A DNA stretch of 64,000 nucleotides from Flagellimonas oceani (GCF_011068285.1 NZ_CP049616.1:2460501-2524500), one strand, 5' to 3'. Shown: positions 45,394-54,809, numbered from the stretch's first letter. Numbers and translations: made by a program. The notes: a model not told the origin generated them from the sequence alone.

Positions 45394-45744
45394 ATGTGCA
45401 GATTTTTGAATGTAATGAACAGATCGAAAAATGGTGTATTGACTTTCTGTGACCACACCAAACTATTTCAGTTGATATATAACAACCTATGCTTTGAACT
45501 CTATGAATGGGAGCTTGATGCACTGAGGGAATACATTGAGCAGTTGGATATCCCCTATTGGGAAAAACACTTGAAAAACTGGAGCCATCAACGTAAAATT
45601 CCAATCTCCGTGGGCAAAAAGCACTTCATTATTTTGGTAAACAAGGAAGAGGTCAGTGAAATATTGAGCCTACTATCCTTCGAAAAACAGGGTGTTGAAC
45701 TTCTCAGTCATTCTGAAATTGACTATCAATTTATCGAGAACTGA
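45394..45744 (+). CDS. Small hypothetical protein, DUF6686-like
   Basis: A 116-residue soluble protein. FCDHTKLFQLIYNNLCFELYEWELDALREYIEQLD and VGKKHFIILVNKEEVSEILSLL look like the two blocks of the DUF6686 family of flavobacteria (tentative match by eye). The start could be ATG 45394 or the inner ATG 45415. It converges with and overlaps by 14 bases the membrane protein gene at 45731. No function known. Confidence 0.6.
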   Translation: MCRFLNVMNRSKNGVLTFCDHTKLFQLIYNNLCFELYEWELDALREYIEQLDIPYWEKHLKNWSHQRKIPISVGKKHFIILVNKEEVSEILSLLSFEKQGVELLSHSEIDYQFIEN

Positions 45745-46249
45745 CATCCGACATTTTATATCTGGTCGGGAACAAGCATTGCCACAGTACTAATATTGCT
45801 GAACCTGTGTAGGTAACTGTCATCAAAATTCCAGAGAAAACAACGACGTACCTAAACCAACTGACTCCTGACCACATCACATAAATACCCCCGAAGGTGA
45901 GAATAATGGAAAGAAATGGTTCCAACGTCAAAAAGAGTTTTAGTTTTTTAGGGGCTTTTGCAAGCCACACCAATCCGCCCAATAGAAAAAATATAAGTGA
46001 CATGGAAAGCACATGCGTGTGAACCACAGTTAGCATTTCGCGGTTTCCTTTTTTAAATTTCATTACATCGGCATCTTCATCATCTTCGTTGCCCAAATAG
46101 TTCTCCTCAATTCCTGTTGGCGTGGTGGATTCGGTTTCTTGGATAAAGAGCAACCCCGTAAAATATCCCACGGATAGCACAATGACGAAAGTTGCAATAA
46201 AAATACGGAGTTCCTTGGGCAAGTTGGGCAATAGACCGCTATACTTCAT
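45731..46249 (-). CDS. Four-helix membrane protein of unknown function
   Basis: A 172-residue membrane protein with helices near 15-36, 76-97, 103-125 and 130-155, and an acidic loop between the first two (ENYLGNEDDEDADVM). A VVHTHVLSMSLIFFLLGG stretch carries two His residues at the start of the second helix, a possible metal or heme ligand, and the third and fourth helices have a Trp-rich segment (GGIYVMWSGVSWF). No family recognised. It lies downstream of the pyrD operon direction but has its own TATCTTTG element. Confidence 0.65.
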   Translation of the reverse strand: MKYSGLLPNLPKELRIFIATFVIVLSVGYFTGLLFIQETESTTPTGIEENYLGNEDDEDADVMKFKKGNREMLTVVHTHVLSMSLIFFLLGGLVWLAKAPKKLKLFLTLEPFLSIILTFGGIYVMWSGVSWFRYVVVFSGILMTVTYTGSAILVLWQCLFPTRYKMSDVSSR

Positions 46250-46271
46250 AATGATGGTTCATTGGAAGTCT

Positions 46272-46279
46272 CAAAGATA
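46272..46279 (-). promoter_or_regulatory. -7 element of the four-helix membrane protein gene
   Basis: TATCTTTG on the minus strand, 22 bases before the ATG at 46249. Confidence 0.45.
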
Positions 46280-46335
46280 TCCATTTAGACTCAATCTAAA
46301 TAAATGGCAGACAAATTTATGTCGATGAAAAGTAG

Positions 46336-47199
46336 TTAATGGTATACGGAGAACAACTCTGTGGCTTTATTGTAAGCCGCTTCAAAAACCATCCAGTTAA
46401 CGCCCGAATCCGCCTTTTCTGTAGTAAAATAGGACAGCATTTTTTCCGTGGGCATATTGCCGGTCAGTTCGTCCTTTGCCATGGGACAACCGCCAAAACC
46501 CTGCACGGCTCCATCAAAACGACGGCAACCTGCCTTGTAGGCCGCATTCACTTTTTCGTGCCATTTGGTCGGTGTTGTGTGCAAATGGGCACCGAACTCT
46601 ATTTCAGGATACTTTGGAATAAGATTGCTGAACAAATAGTCGATTACTTCTGGGGTGGAACTGCCAATGGTATCGGACAATGAAAGGATTTTAGTCCCCA
46701 TTTCGGCCAATCTCTCGGTCCACTCCCCTACTATCTCCACGTTCCATGGATCTCCATAAGGGTTTCCAAACCCCATGGATATGTAGGTAACGACTTCCTT
46801 ATTGTGGGCATCGGCCAACTCCAATATCCCCTTTAAAGTTTCAACGGATTGGTCAATGGTCTTGTGCGTGTTCCGCATCTGAAAGTTTTCTGAAATGGAA
46901 AAGGGAAATCCCAGATAATCTATCGCTTCGTGTTCACAGGCATCTTGAGCGCCGCGCACATTGGCCACAATGGCCAAAAGCTTACTTCGGGTGCGGGACA
47001 GATCCAACTTTGCCAAAACTTCTGCGGTATCCTGCATCTGTGGAATCGCCTTGGGGGAAACAAAACTGCCGAAGTCAATAGTATCAAAGCCGCAGCCCAG
47101 CAGGGATTGAATATACTTCACCTTTTCATCCGTAGGAATAAAGGTCTTGATACCCTGCATGGCGTCCCGTGGACATTCTATGAGTTTTACTTTTTGCAT
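46336..47199 (-). CDS. Hydroxymethylglutaryl-CoA lyase
   Basis: DRE-TIM metallolyase that splits HMG-CoA into acetyl-CoA and acetoacetate, the last step of leucine catabolism. The 287 residues begin KVKLIECPRDAMQGIKTFI (the usual VGPRDGLQ is changed to ECPRDAMQ). The metal His pair is in EFGAHLHTT and the signature loop GAVQGFGGCPMAKDELTGN carries the catalytic Cys. It follows a LysE-type gene by 21 bases and pyrD further on. Homocitrate synthase-like members are alternatives but lack the GGCP loop. Confidence 0.88.
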   Translation of the reverse strand: MQKVKLIECPRDAMQGIKTFIPTDEKVKYIQSLLGCGFDTIDFGSFVSPKAIPQMQDTAEVLAKLDLSRTRSKLLAIVANVRGAQDACEHEAIDYLGFPFSISENFQMRNTHKTIDQSVETLKGILELADAHNKEVVTYISMGFGNPYGDPWNVEIVGEWTERLAEMGTKILSLSDTIGSSTPEVIDYLFSNLIPKYPEIEFGAHLHTTPTKWHEKVNAAYKAGCRRFDGAVQGFGGCPMAKDELTGNMPTEKMLSYFTTEKADSGVNWMVFEAAYNKATELFSVYH

Positions 47200-47220
47200 A
47201 GTCTCCCGTAAAAATAGTAC

Positions 47221-47877
47221 TTATTTCTCCGACAGAAATAGATAAACGGCAATCCCTACAAAAACAACAATCTGCACCCATTTTAAATAGACACCTGTTT
47301 TTTTATGTCGTGACAGATATTTGGAAATCTTCCCCGCCAAAACTGCAATGGCACCAAAAACAAGCAGTGCGGAGAGCATAAAAATGAACCCCAAAATGTA
47401 GAACTGAACTACGGCACTCAAACTATCACTGAACAAAAACCCGGGGAAAAATGCCAAAAAGAAGATGGTCACCTTCGGGTTGAGCACGTTCATGGTAAAC
47501 CCCGTCCAAAACAGTTTTTGGGGCGATTTGGCCGGGTTGTTCTCTTTATCCAAAAGTATGGAAGCGTCACTTCGGTAAACTTGAAAAGCCAGATACAACA
47601 GGTACATGGCTCCAAACAACTTTATGGCAAAAAACAATGTATCGCTCCGTTTGATGATTTCCGAAACGCCAAAAGCCAATAAGGTGGTGTGGACCAAACA
47701 GCCAGAGACCAAACCAAACACGGTGGCCAGACCTGATTTTGTTCCATTACCGATACTTTGGGTGAGCACAAAAATATTATCCGGCCCCGGTGATAAGGCC
47801 AACGCAAGGGAAGACACCAAAAACGCAATCAAAATAGGTGAGTTGACGGTCTCCAGAAATAATAACGGACTGTGCAT
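47221..47877 (-). CDS. LysE-family amino acid exporter
   Basis: A 218-residue membrane exporter of the LysE/RhtB family with six helices. The family start LALALSPGPDNIFVLTQSI and FWTGFTMNVLNPKVTIFFLAFFPGF are both clear. It likely exports an amino acid or a related metabolite. Middle gene of the unit pyrD-LysE-HMG-CoA lyase: six bases after pyrD and 21 before the lyase gene. Substrate unknown. Confidence 0.93.
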   Translation of the reverse strand: MHSPLLFLETVNSPILIAFLVSSLALALSPGPDNIFVLTQSIGNGTKSGLATVFGLVSGCLVHTTLLAFGVSEIIKRSDTLFFAIKLFGAMYLLYLAFQVYRSDASILLDKENNPAKSPQKLFWTGFTMNVLNPKVTIFFLAFFPGFLFSDSLSAVVQFYILGFIFMLSALLVFGAIAVLAGKISKYLSRHKKTGVYLKWVQIVVFVGIAVYLFLSEK

Positions 47878-47883
47878 ATCGTA

Positions 47884-48924
47884 TTAGTCCATTTTTGCTA
47901 AAATGGCCTTGTTGATTTTTTTGATAAGGGCGGGCCCTTCGTATATAAAACCTGTGTAAAGTTGGACCAAATCTGCACCTGCTTCCAATTTTTCCAGTGC
48001 GTCCGCTTCGGAATGTATGCCGCCGACCCCTATGATCGGGAATGCCTTTCTACTGTTGTCGGCCAAAAAACGGATTACCTCGGTACTTCTGTTCGTCAAT
48101 GGCCTTCCGCTTAAACCGCCGGCTTCTTCGGATAAGGTGAGATGCGATTTTAAGTCCTTACGTTCAATGGTGGTATTGGTCGCTATGACCCCTTCGATTT
48201 TTGTGTCGGCAACAATTTCGATAATATCCAAGAGTTGATCGTCCGTCAAATCCGGAGCAATTTTCAACAAAATCGGTTTCTCCTTTCTCTTCGTGGACTT
48301 GGCCAGCTTTTTATTCTGACTTTTCAGCTTTTTGAGCAAATTGGTCAAGGGCTCCCTATCCTGAAGCTCTCTCAATCCCGGCGTATTGGGGGAACTTACA
48401 TTTACCACAAAATAGTCCACATGCTCAAATAAAGCTTCAAAACAGATGAGATAGTCCTTCAATGCGTCCTCGTTGGGCGTGACTTTATTTTTGCCAATAT
48501 TGCCCCCCACAATTACACGGTGCCTTTTCTTTAACTGCTCAACGGCCTCAAAAACACCTTTGTTGTTAAATCCCATCCTGTTAATGATGGCCTTATCATC
48601 CTTTAATCGAAACAATCGTTTTTTGGGATTGCCCGATTGTGGTTTTGGGGTTACAGTTCCTATTTCAACAAATCCAAATCCAAAATCCGAAAACTCATTG
48701 TAAAGTTTGGCATCTTTATCAAAACCAGCGGCCAATCCCACCGGGTTTATAAATCGTACGCCAAACACTTCCCGCTCCAATCTTGGGTCATCTACAACAA
48801 AAATATTGCGGAAAATTCCGCCCAAACCCAATCTTGAAAAAAACTTTATGGCCCTAAAAGTAAAGTGGTGCACAGCTTCCGGGTCAAACAAAAAAAGTAC
48901 CGGGCGAATAAGGATTTTGTACAT
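47884..48924 (-). CDS. pyrD: Dihydroorotate dehydrogenase (quinone), class 2
   Basis: Membrane-bound FMN enzyme of pyrimidine synthesis, passing electrons to quinone. The 346 residues have the N-terminal amphipathic helix of class 2 ([20 protein letters not shown]), [30 protein letters not shown], the catalytic Ser in [14 protein letters not shown] and [20 protein letters not shown]. It heads the three-gene unit, with a TATTTTTG element at 48942. Confidence 0.97.
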   Translation of the reverse strand: MYKILIRPVLFLFDPEAVHHFTFRAIKFFSRLGLGGIFRNIFVVDDPRLEREVFGVRFINPVGLAAGFDKDAKLYNEFSDFGFGFVEIGTVTPKPQSGNPKKRLFRLKDDKAIINRMGFNNKGVFEAVEQLKKRHRVIVGGNIGKNKVTPNEDALKDYLICFEALFEHVDYFVVNVSSPNTPGLRELQDREPLTNLLKKLKSQNKKLAKSTKRKEKPILLKIAPDLTDDQLLDIIEIVADTKIEGVIATNTTIERKDLKSHLTLSEEAGGLSGRPLTNRSTEVIRFLADNSRKAFPIIGVGGIHSEADALEKLEAGADLVQLYTGFIYEGPALIKKINKAILAKMD

Positions 48925-48941
48925 TCAGAATGGATTTTGGA

Positions 48942-48949
48942 CAAAAATA
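48942..48949 (-). promoter_or_regulatory. -7 element of the pyrD operon
   Basis: TATTTTTG on the minus strand, 17 bases before the ATG at 48924. Confidence 0.45.
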
Positions 48950-48980
48950 AAAACTCTCAAAACAGTTCTTAACATTTCGG

Positions 48981-49400
48981 TCAATTTTCGTCAACAGACC
49001 TGTTTATGTAGATGGGACGCAACGTCATTTGGTTACATAACTTCAAATACCTGTCGTATTGAACTTGACTGAAGCTTTCCAATAGTCTTTTATCCATCAT
49101 ATGGACATTTTTTGCCATACTATCTATAAAAGATTGATACTTTTTCGATACTTCCATCAGCACTTCGGGAGAGCTCTCTTCGTTTTGTTTCATCAGATAT
49201 GCTGCCCGTTCCTTAAAAATATCGTTTCTGATCTTTAGTTCGGCGCTCCAATTTTTCAAGTTTTCCTGCTGCTCTTCGGTTAGCTCAAAAACCTTGGCAA
49301 TGGTCTCGTTATCGCGCCCGCCAACACCTAAAATACAATCCATCTGGGCCGTTCCATAAAAGCCGGATATCAAAAAAAGAATATATACAAGCGGTTTCAA
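48981..49400 (-). CDS. Exported helical protein, Spy/CpxP-like in size
   Basis: A 139-residue exported protein: signal MKPLVYILFLISGFYGTAQ, then helices including FELTEEQQENLKNWSAELKIRND, which recalls the LTxxQ motif of Spy/CpxP-like chaperones (here LTEEQQ), and later QVQYDRYLKLCNQM, similar to the second such repeat. The mature protein contains two Cys (Cys22 and the one in KLCNQ). It is divergent to pepT with overlapping promoter elements. The Spy link is suggestive, not proved. Confidence 0.65.
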   Translation of the reverse strand: MKPLVYILFLISGFYGTAQMDCILGVGGRDNETIAKVFELTEEQQENLKNWSAELKIRNDIFKERAAYLMKQNEESSPEVLMEVSKKYQSFIDSMAKNVHMMDKRLLESFSQVQYDRYLKLCNQMTLRPIYINRSVDEN

Positions 49401-49453
49401 GCGAGGTTGAATTTAATGGTTTCCGAAAGATACTTATTAATGCCCTTGATTTG

Positions 49454-49461
49454 CAAAATTA
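49454..49461 (-). promoter_or_regulatory. -7 element of the Spy-like gene
   Basis: TAATTTTG on the minus strand. It shares two bases with the opposite-facing TACGTTTG at 49460-49467. Confidence 0.4.
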
Positions 49462-49467
49462 CGTTTG
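49460..49467 (+). promoter_or_regulatory. -7 element of pepT
   Basis: TACGTTTG, exact TAnnTTTG match, 36 bases before the ATG at 49504. Confidence 0.4.
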
Positions 49468-49503
49468 AATAAGCATTATTTTTGATAAAAATCAACACCG
49501 ACC

Positions 49504-50733
49504 ATGGAAAAATTATTGCCCCGATTTTTAGAATACGTGACCACTGACACCCAGAGCGACCCCTATTCGCAGTCCACCCCAAGTACTGAAAAACAATGGG
49601 ACCTTGCCAAAAAATTGGTGATGGAACTGCATCAAATTGGCATGCAGGAGGTCTCCATTGACGAGAACGCCTACATTATGGCGACTTTGCCCAGCAACAT
49701 AGATAAAAAAGTTCCTACCATTGGTTTTGTCTCCCATTTTGATACCTCACCGGATTTTTCGGGTAAAAATGTAAAGCCGCAGATCATTGAAAATTATGAC
49801 GGGAAGGATATCGTATTGAACAAGTTGAACAACATTGTGCTATCTCCCGATTATTTTGAAGATTTAAAGGCCTACGAGGGACAAACCTTGATCACAACAG
49901 ATGGGACAACGCTCTTAGGCGCTGATGACAAAGCAGGTGTTGCTGAAATTATCACAGCCATGGAATATCTCATCAAACATCCCGAAATTAAACATGGTAA
50001 AATCAGGATCGCTTTTACCCCCGATGAAGAAATTGGAAGAGGGGCCCACAAATTCGATGTGGAAAAATTTGGTGCCGAATGGGCATACACGATGGACGGT
50101 AGCCAAGTGGGAGAACTGGAGTACGAAAACTTTAACGCGGCAAAAGCCAAAATTACCATTACCGGTAAAAGTGTGCACCCCGGATATGCAAAGAACAAAA
50201 TGGTAAACGCCATTGGGATTGCCAACGATTATTTAACCCATTTGCCCCCAAGCGAAGTCCCCGAACACACCACGGGTCGGGAAGGTTTTTTCCATGTGCA
50301 TAAAATTAAGGGCGAGATTGAAAAAGCCGAAATAGACTTGATCATCCGTGATCACGATGCTGTGCATTTTCAGGCCAGAAAGGACCTTTTGAACGACATC
50401 AAGGAAAAACTCAACAAAAAATATGGGGAGTTCGTTTCCTTGACCATCGAGAACCAATACAAAAACATGCGGGAAAAGGTGGAACCGGTCTTTCATATTG
50501 TGGAGATAGCGGAAGAGGCGATGAAATCCCTTCAAATTGAACCTATCATAAAACCCATTAGAGGCGGTACAGATGGTTCCCAGCTCAGTTTTATGGGACT
50601 TCCGTGCCCCAATATTTTTGCCGGCGGACACAATTTCCATGGCAAATACGAGTATGTTCCTTTGGAAAGCATGGAAAAAGCGGTGATGGTTATCGTAAAA
50701 ATTTGCGAACTTACCGCTAGTCAAATCAAGTAG
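49504..50733 (+). CDS. pepT: Peptidase T
   Basis: Di-zinc aminotripeptidase of the M20 family. The 409-residue length is typical. Metal ligands appear in [11 protein letters not shown] (His, Asp), [10 protein letters not shown] (bridging Asp), [11 protein letters not shown] (Glu) and [13 protein letters not shown] (His), and the dimerisation domain contains [17 protein letters not shown]. Together these show a complete enzyme. The next gene begins two bases after the stop. Confidence 0.97.
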   Translation: MEKLLPRFLEYVTTDTQSDPYSQSTPSTEKQWDLAKKLVMELHQIGMQEVSIDENAYIMATLPSNIDKKVPTIGFVSHFDTSPDFSGKNVKPQIIENYDGKDIVLNKLNNIVLSPDYFEDLKAYEGQTLITTDGTTLLGADDKAGVAEIITAMEYLIKHPEIKHGKIRIAFTPDEEIGRGAHKFDVEKFGAEWAYTMDGSQVGELEYENFNAAKAKITITGKSVHPGYAKNKMVNAIGIANDYLTHLPPSEVPEHTTGREGFFHVHKIKGEIEKAEIDLIIRDHDAVHFQARKDLLNDIKEKLNKKYGEFVSLTIENQYKNMREKVEPVFHIVEIAEEAMKSLQIEPIIKPIRGGTDGSQLSFMGLPCPNIFAGGHNFHGKYEYVPLESMEKAVMVIVKICELTASQIK

Positions 50734-50735
50734 TT

Positions 50736-51326
50736 GTGGAAAAGTCCGAAAAATTGGAAGCCTATTACGAAAACGAACATCCCTTTAGGGAGGGAATTGT
50801 TTTTCTTAGGGAAATCGCATTAAGAACAGAGGCGGAAGAAAATTTTAAATGGGGTATTCCGGTGTACACTTTGAACAATAGAAATGTTTTCGGGATATGT
50901 AAGTTCAAGCATCATTTTGGGGTTTGGTTTTTTAATGGCGTTTATTTGAAGGACCCAAAAAATGTACTGGAAAATGCCCAAGAAGGAAAAACCAAGGGCA
51001 TGCGTCACTGGAAGTTCCAAAGTCTGGAGGAAATCGACGAAAAAACTGTCCTGGCCTATATGAAAGAGGCGTTGGACAATCAAAAAAAGGGATTGGAGGT
51101 AAAGGCCGAGAAGGCCAAGAAGATTCAAATTCCGGAAATATTGCAATCAGAATTGGCCAAAAACCCCAAACTAAAGGTTGCTTTTGACAATTTCACACCC
51201 TACAAACAAAAGGAGTTCTGCGAGTACATTGGCGAGGCCAAACAGGAGAAAACCAAATTACGTAGGCTGGAAAAAATTCTTCCCATGATTCAGGATGGGG
51301 TGGGTTTGAATGATTCTTATAGGTAA
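50736..51326 (+). CDS. DUF1801 / YdeI-OmpD-associated family protein
   Basis: A 196-residue two-part protein. Residues about 1-110 match the DUF1801 (YdhG-like) domain: NFKWGIPVYTLNNRNVFGICKF and WFFNGVYLKD. The end PYKQKEFCEYIGEAKQEKTKLRRLEKI is the YdeI/OmpD-associated (OmdA) domain linked to bacteriocin protection in other bacteria. Its GTG start is two bases after pepT, so they are probably co-transcribed. Biochemical role unknown. Confidence 0.85.
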   Translation: MEKSEKLEAYYENEHPFREGIVFLREIALRTEAEENFKWGIPVYTLNNRNVFGICKFKHHFGVWFFNGVYLKDPKNVLENAQEGKTKGMRHWKFQSLEEIDEKTVLAYMKEALDNQKKGLEVKAEKAKKIQIPEILQSELAKNPKLKVAFDNFTPYKQKEFCEYIGEAKQEKTKLRRLEKILPMIQDGVGLNDSYR

Positions 51327-51414
51327 TCGTCGCCTCATCTATCAATTGAAACGATATTTAGTTAACCGTTGGCTGTTATTAAAAAATCCACTCAGATTCC
51401 AACCAAAAAAATAG

Positions 51415-52764
51415 TTATCCCATTTTAGGAAACTCCCAGCCATTATGATATTCTTTTGTCAATAAGGCATCTGCCTCGGCTTGGTTGAACCTATGGTTTT
51501 CCGCATCCCAGAACAAACGTTCGCCTGTTTTGTAGGCAATGTTCCCCATGTGGCTTACTACGGCGGCATCGTAACCAATCTTTATCGGTGCCTTTAAAAT
51601 GGTCTTATCCCGGGTTTTCACGGCTTCCAAAAAGTTTTGTGTGTGCAGTCCCAAACCTTGCCCAACGCCCTGCTGCAAGGGCACAGCTTCTATTTTTGGT
51701 CCCAAATCTTGACTCCAATGCGGACGATCATGCTCAGGGATCACTTCCCAACCACCACGGTCGAGCACCAAGGTTCCGTTGTTCCCGATAAAGGCAACAC
51801 CATGGTTACGGCCGTAGTTTCCACCATCGATTCCCGTGGCATGCTCCCACAATAGGGAGAAATCACCAAAATCGTAAACGGTTTGTAACGTATCCGGAGT
51901 TTCTGCGGCATCATTGGGATAAGCAAATTTTCCGCCCATGGCCATTACCGATTTGGGCGTGGAAGCCTTCATTCCAAAAAGGGCATAATCAATTAAATGT
52001 ACGCCCCAATCTGTCATCAGACCACCGGCATAGTCCCAAAACCATCTAAAATTGAAATGGAACCTGTTTGGGTTGAAGGGTCTGTCCTCCGCAGGTCCGA
52101 GCCACATATCATAATCAACACCTGCCGGGACCGGGCTATTGGGAACCACGGGCACCGATTGCATCCACCCTTGATAGGCCCATGCTTTTACCAATCGTAT
52201 CTGTCCCAATTTACCGGAATGCACGTAATTGATGGCATCCACAAAGTGGGGCTCACTGCGTTGCCACTGCCCTATCTGCACCATCCTATCGCTTGCGTTT
52301 ACCTTGGCCAACATGGCATCGCTCTCGGCCACGGAATTCGCGATCGGCTTTTCACAATATACATCCTTGCCAGCATCAATGGCATCTGTAAGTTGTAGGC
52401 AATGCCAATGGTCCGGTGTGCCGATTATGGCAATATGGATATCCTTATCTTCCAACAGTTTACGGTAATCGGAATACCATTTTGGCTTTTTGATTCCTCC
52501 TTTTTCCAGTTCGGCAGTTTTCTCACGTAGCACGTTTTCATCCACATCGCAAAGGGCCACAACTTCTACCTCGCTGTTCTGCAATATGGAACTCAAATCG
52601 GAAAATCCCATTCCTTTACAACCGATCAATCCAACCTGGATTTTATCGTTTGGACTGATACTTTTTCTGATCGTAGCCAACAACTCGGTTGGAAACACCA
52701 TTGATGCCCCCATGGCCGCTGCCCCTAAACTGCTTTGTTTTACAAACTGTCTTCTGGTTCCCAT
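51415..52764 (-). CDS. Gfo/Idh/MocA family oxidoreductase with Tat-type signal
   Basis: A 449-residue NAD(P)-dependent sugar oxidoreductase, probably exported. The N-terminus RRQFVKQSSLGAAAMGASMV looks like a twin-arginine signal. The Rossmann part has QVGLIGCKGMGF and VVALCDVDENVL; the catalytic Lys is in CEKPIANSVAESD, and WWW-type aromatic parts (RWFWDYAGGLMTDWGVHLIDY) are shared with glycan-processing members such as Bacteroidota outer GH109 enzymes. GH109 activity (N-acetylgalactosaminidase) is possible. Single gene; substrate unknown. Confidence 0.9.
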   Translation of the reverse strand: MGTRRQFVKQSSLGAAAMGASMVFPTELLATIRKSISPNDKIQVGLIGCKGMGFSDLSSILQNSEVEVVALCDVDENVLREKTAELEKGGIKKPKWYSDYRKLLEDKDIHIAIIGTPDHWHCLQLTDAIDAGKDVYCEKPIANSVAESDAMLAKVNASDRMVQIGQWQRSEPHFVDAINYVHSGKLGQIRLVKAWAYQGWMQSVPVVPNSPVPAGVDYDMWLGPAEDRPFNPNRFHFNFRWFWDYAGGLMTDWGVHLIDYALFGMKASTPKSVMAMGGKFAYPNDAAETPDTLQTVYDFGDFSLLWEHATGIDGGNYGRNHGVAFIGNNGTLVLDRGGWEVIPEHDRPHWSQDLGPKIEAVPLQQGVGQGLGLHTQNFLEAVKTRDKTILKAPIKIGYDAAVVSHMGNIAYKTGERLFWDAENHRFNQAEADALLTKEYHNGWEFPKMG

Positions 52765-52791
52765 ACTTTTTAAAAATTTGGAATAAGATAC

Positions 52792-52831
52792 AAAAAAAAC
52801 GTCCCTCGAAATGTAATTCCCAAGGGACGTT
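52792..52831 (-). terminator. Terminator after yajC
   Basis: AACGTCCCT and AGGGACGTT form a perfect nine-base stem with a 16-base loop; an eight-T run follows on the minus strand. It closes the DUF1573-yajC message, 26 bases after the yajC stop. Confidence 0.8.
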
Positions 52832-52857
52832 CTTAATATAATGTTTACTGTTTTCGC

Positions 52858-53151
52858 TTATTTTTTTTCAGCAGGGGGAGCATTTAATTTTTTGCTCATT
52901 TCCATGGAAATGGCGGAGCGATCAAACTTTAAACGGCCTGCCATGGTCTCGATGACACAGGAAAAATCCTTGTCGTTCAATTCCACGATCTTGCCGTGCA
53001 AACCACTCTTGGTTATAATTTTATCTCCCTTTTTTAATTCTGAAGCGAATTTTTTCTCATCCTTCTGACGTTTGATCTGCGGGCGGATCATAAAAAAATA
53101 TGCCACGGCAAAAATCAATATCAGCGGTAAAAACTGTCCTAGGTTTTCCAT
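52858..53151 (-). CDS. yajC: Preprotein translocase subunit YajC
   Basis: Small single-pass partner of the SecDF complex. The 97 residues have one N-terminal helix (FLPLILIFAVAYFFMIRPQ) followed by the family sequence RPQIKRQKDEKKF, GDKIITKSGLHGKI and a Lys-rich end. The gene lies 13 bases after the DUF1573 gene and probably shares its message. It joins SecA (833) in serving export. Confidence 0.96.
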   Translation of the reverse strand: MENLGQFLPLILIFAVAYFFMIRPQIKRQKDEKKFASELKKGDKIITKSGLHGKIVELNDKDFSCVIETMAGRLKFDRSAISMEMSKKLNAPPAEKK

Positions 53152-53164
53152 TTAGGTCTTTTAA

Positions 53165-53641
53165 TTATTTTACTGGCCCTGCTGGTGTAGCTTCCGGTGC
53201 CTGTACAAATGCTTTGATTCTTAAAATTTCGGAACCTTTGGCAGTGTTTGCGGTTACTGTAATGGTCTTGGTCACTTGATTTTGACCTGAACCGTTGAAT
53301 TTTACCAACAATTCTCCTGTCTCCCCTGGAGCAATAGGATCTTTTGGAGGATTTGGCACTGTACAACCGCAGCTACTTTTTGCATCAGTAATGATCAAAG
53401 GGGCATTACCTGTGTTTGTAAATGTAAAAGTAGTCTCTTGTGGAGTTCCACGTTGGATGGTACCGAAATCGTGCTCGGTTTTCTCGAAAGACATTACCGG
53501 AACGTTTTTAGCCGCTTCATCTCTGTCCACGGCAGTTTCAACATTGTCAGCAACTATTTTTTTTGATGCCTTGTCCTTGCATGATACGCTGGTTAGGGCA
53601 ACCACTGCGATCAAACTAAAAATTGTTGTTATTCTTTTCAT
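53165..53641 (-). CDS. DUF1573 domain lipoprotein
   Basis: A 158-residue exported protein with lipoprotein signal (LIAVVALTSVSC). The mature part is one Ig-like DUF1573 domain: EHDFGTIQRGT, TFTNTGNAPLIITDAKSSCGCTVP and PGETGELLVKFN are hallmarks of this Bacteroidota family. Start taken at ATG 53641; an open frame runs to 53662, but a -7 element at 53660-53667 puts the transcription start near 53653, excluding it. First gene of the pair with yajC. Function of the domain unknown. Confidence 0.92.
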   Translation of the reverse strand: MKRITTIFSLIAVVALTSVSCKDKASKKIVADNVETAVDRDEAAKNVPVMSFEKTEHDFGTIQRGTPQETTFTFTNTGNAPLIITDAKSSCGCTVPNPPKDPIAPGETGELLVKFNGSGQNQVTKTITVTANTAKGSEILRIKAFVQAPEATPAGPVK

Positions 53642-53659
53642 GATTAAAATTTGTTTTCC

Positions 53660-53667
53660 CAAAATTA
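53660..53667 (-). promoter_or_regulatory. -7 element of DUF1573-yajC
   Basis: TAATTTTG on the minus strand, 18 bases before the ATG at 53641, located just past the nusB stop (53680). It gives the pair its own promoter and decides the DUF1573 start. Confidence 0.5.
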
Positions 53668-53679
53668 AGGAATTATTGT

Positions 53680-54627
53680 TTATTGTAGGCCCCTGCCTAT
53701 TTTTTGGAGTCTTCCGTCCGATTTGTACTCTTTCGCCAACTTATCCAACACCCCGTTAATAAATATGCTGCTCTTGGGCGTAGAATATTCTTTGGCAATT
53801 TCCAAATACTCGTTCAAGGTCACTTTTTCGGGGATTGATGGAAAATTCAACAGCTCACAAATGGCCATTTTTAGAACAATGGAGTCAATTTCCGCAATAC
53901 GATCATTGTCCCAATTTGGGGTTTTGCCCTCTATTTCCTTCTCCCATTTGGCATCATTCAGCAGTGTCTTGGTCAAGAGGTCGTTGGCAAAGTCCATATC
54001 CTGTTGATCCTTGAGCAATGCGGGCAAAAAGAATCGGTCCCCGGAATCGGGCTTGGCCTTTTTAAGCCGCTTCACCAAAAAAGTGTTCACAATAGGGAAA
54101 TCATCAACCCAAGTAAGTTTGTCATCCTCAAAATAATCGTAAATTTTTTCGTTGGGCGCTATGATCTCTTTAAAAAGCTGGATGATCACATTTCGGTCGT
54201 CCGCATAATCATCCTCCCCATTGAACATATACTCTTTGTAAATATCGCTTGCCAAAATCTCCTTGTGGATAATTTTTACGTATTCATCGTTCAAGTACCA
54301 ATTGTCAAGTTTCCGCTTGGAGAGTTCGGATTTCAATGCTTCGTTGTTCACCAATTGAAGGAGCAATCGGTTTTTCACAAACTTTTCCGGGTCGGGGTAC
54401 TTATCGTCTTCGGTAGCCACATATTTTTTGGAAGCGTGGCTCACATGTTTTTCGGCCAAACGGTGGAGTTCGGCCAAAAGGCTCAAAATTAAAAGGTACA
54501 GAACATACATATTTTCTATACTAACTCTTAGGAACTTTTCCTGTTTTTGCAGCGAATCGTCCTTGGATTGCACCAATGCATAGATACATTGCATCACTTT
54601 TACCCTAATGTGCCTTCTGGTTAACAT
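53680..54627 (-). CDS. nusB: Transcription antitermination factor NusB, long Bacteroidota form
   Basis: RNA-binding factor that, with NusE, supports rRNA antitermination. At 315 residues it is about twice the E. coli protein. The N-terminal RRHIRVKVMQCIYALVQS is the first NusB helix and the C-terminal half holds the family core: DNDRIAEIDSIVLKMAICELLNFPSIPEKVTLNEYLEIAKEYSTPKSS in successive helices, ending in FINGVLDKLAKEY. The middle is a Bacteroidota insertion. It is the first gene of a run with DUF1573 and yajC. Confidence 0.95.
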   Translation of the reverse strand: MLTRRHIRVKVMQCIYALVQSKDDSLQKQEKFLRVSIENMYVLYLLILSLLAELHRLAEKHVSHASKKYVATEDDKYPDPEKFVKNRLLLQLVNNEALKSELSKRKLDNWYLNDEYVKIIHKEILASDIYKEYMFNGEDDYADDRNVIIQLFKEIIAPNEKIYDYFEDDKLTWVDDFPIVNTFLVKRLKKAKPDSGDRFFLPALLKDQQDMDFANDLLTKTLLNDAKWEKEIEGKTPNWDNDRIAEIDSIVLKMAICELLNFPSIPEKVTLNEYLEIAKEYSTPKSSIFINGVLDKLAKEYKSDGRLQKIGRGLQ

Positions 54628-54668
54628 GTCTAAAGAACTTTTAAAGTCATTGTTTGGCTTTCACACCG

Positions 54669-54676
54669 CAAAAGTA
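54669..54676 (-). promoter_or_regulatory. -7 element of nusB
   Basis: TACTTTTG on the minus strand, 41 bases before the ATG at 54627, with TTTG 24 bases further up (complement of 54701-54704). Confidence 0.45.
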
Positions 54677-54751
54677 ATCTTATATTTGAATCCTACCTAC
54701 CAAACTTGCTTTCTTATCAGTTTTATAACATTTACTTTGTGGGCTATGGTA

Positions 54752-54759
54752 TATATTTG
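54752..54759 (+). promoter_or_regulatory. -7 element of the ABC exporter gene
   Basis: TATATTTG, exact TAnnTTTG match. Transcription would start near 54766, which makes the TTG at 54765 leaderless and favours the ATG at 54810. Confidence 0.5.
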
Positions 54760-54809
54760 CGGGATTGTCCGCTTACATCGAAGCTAAAAAACCATCTTTT
54801 TCCCTTTTT

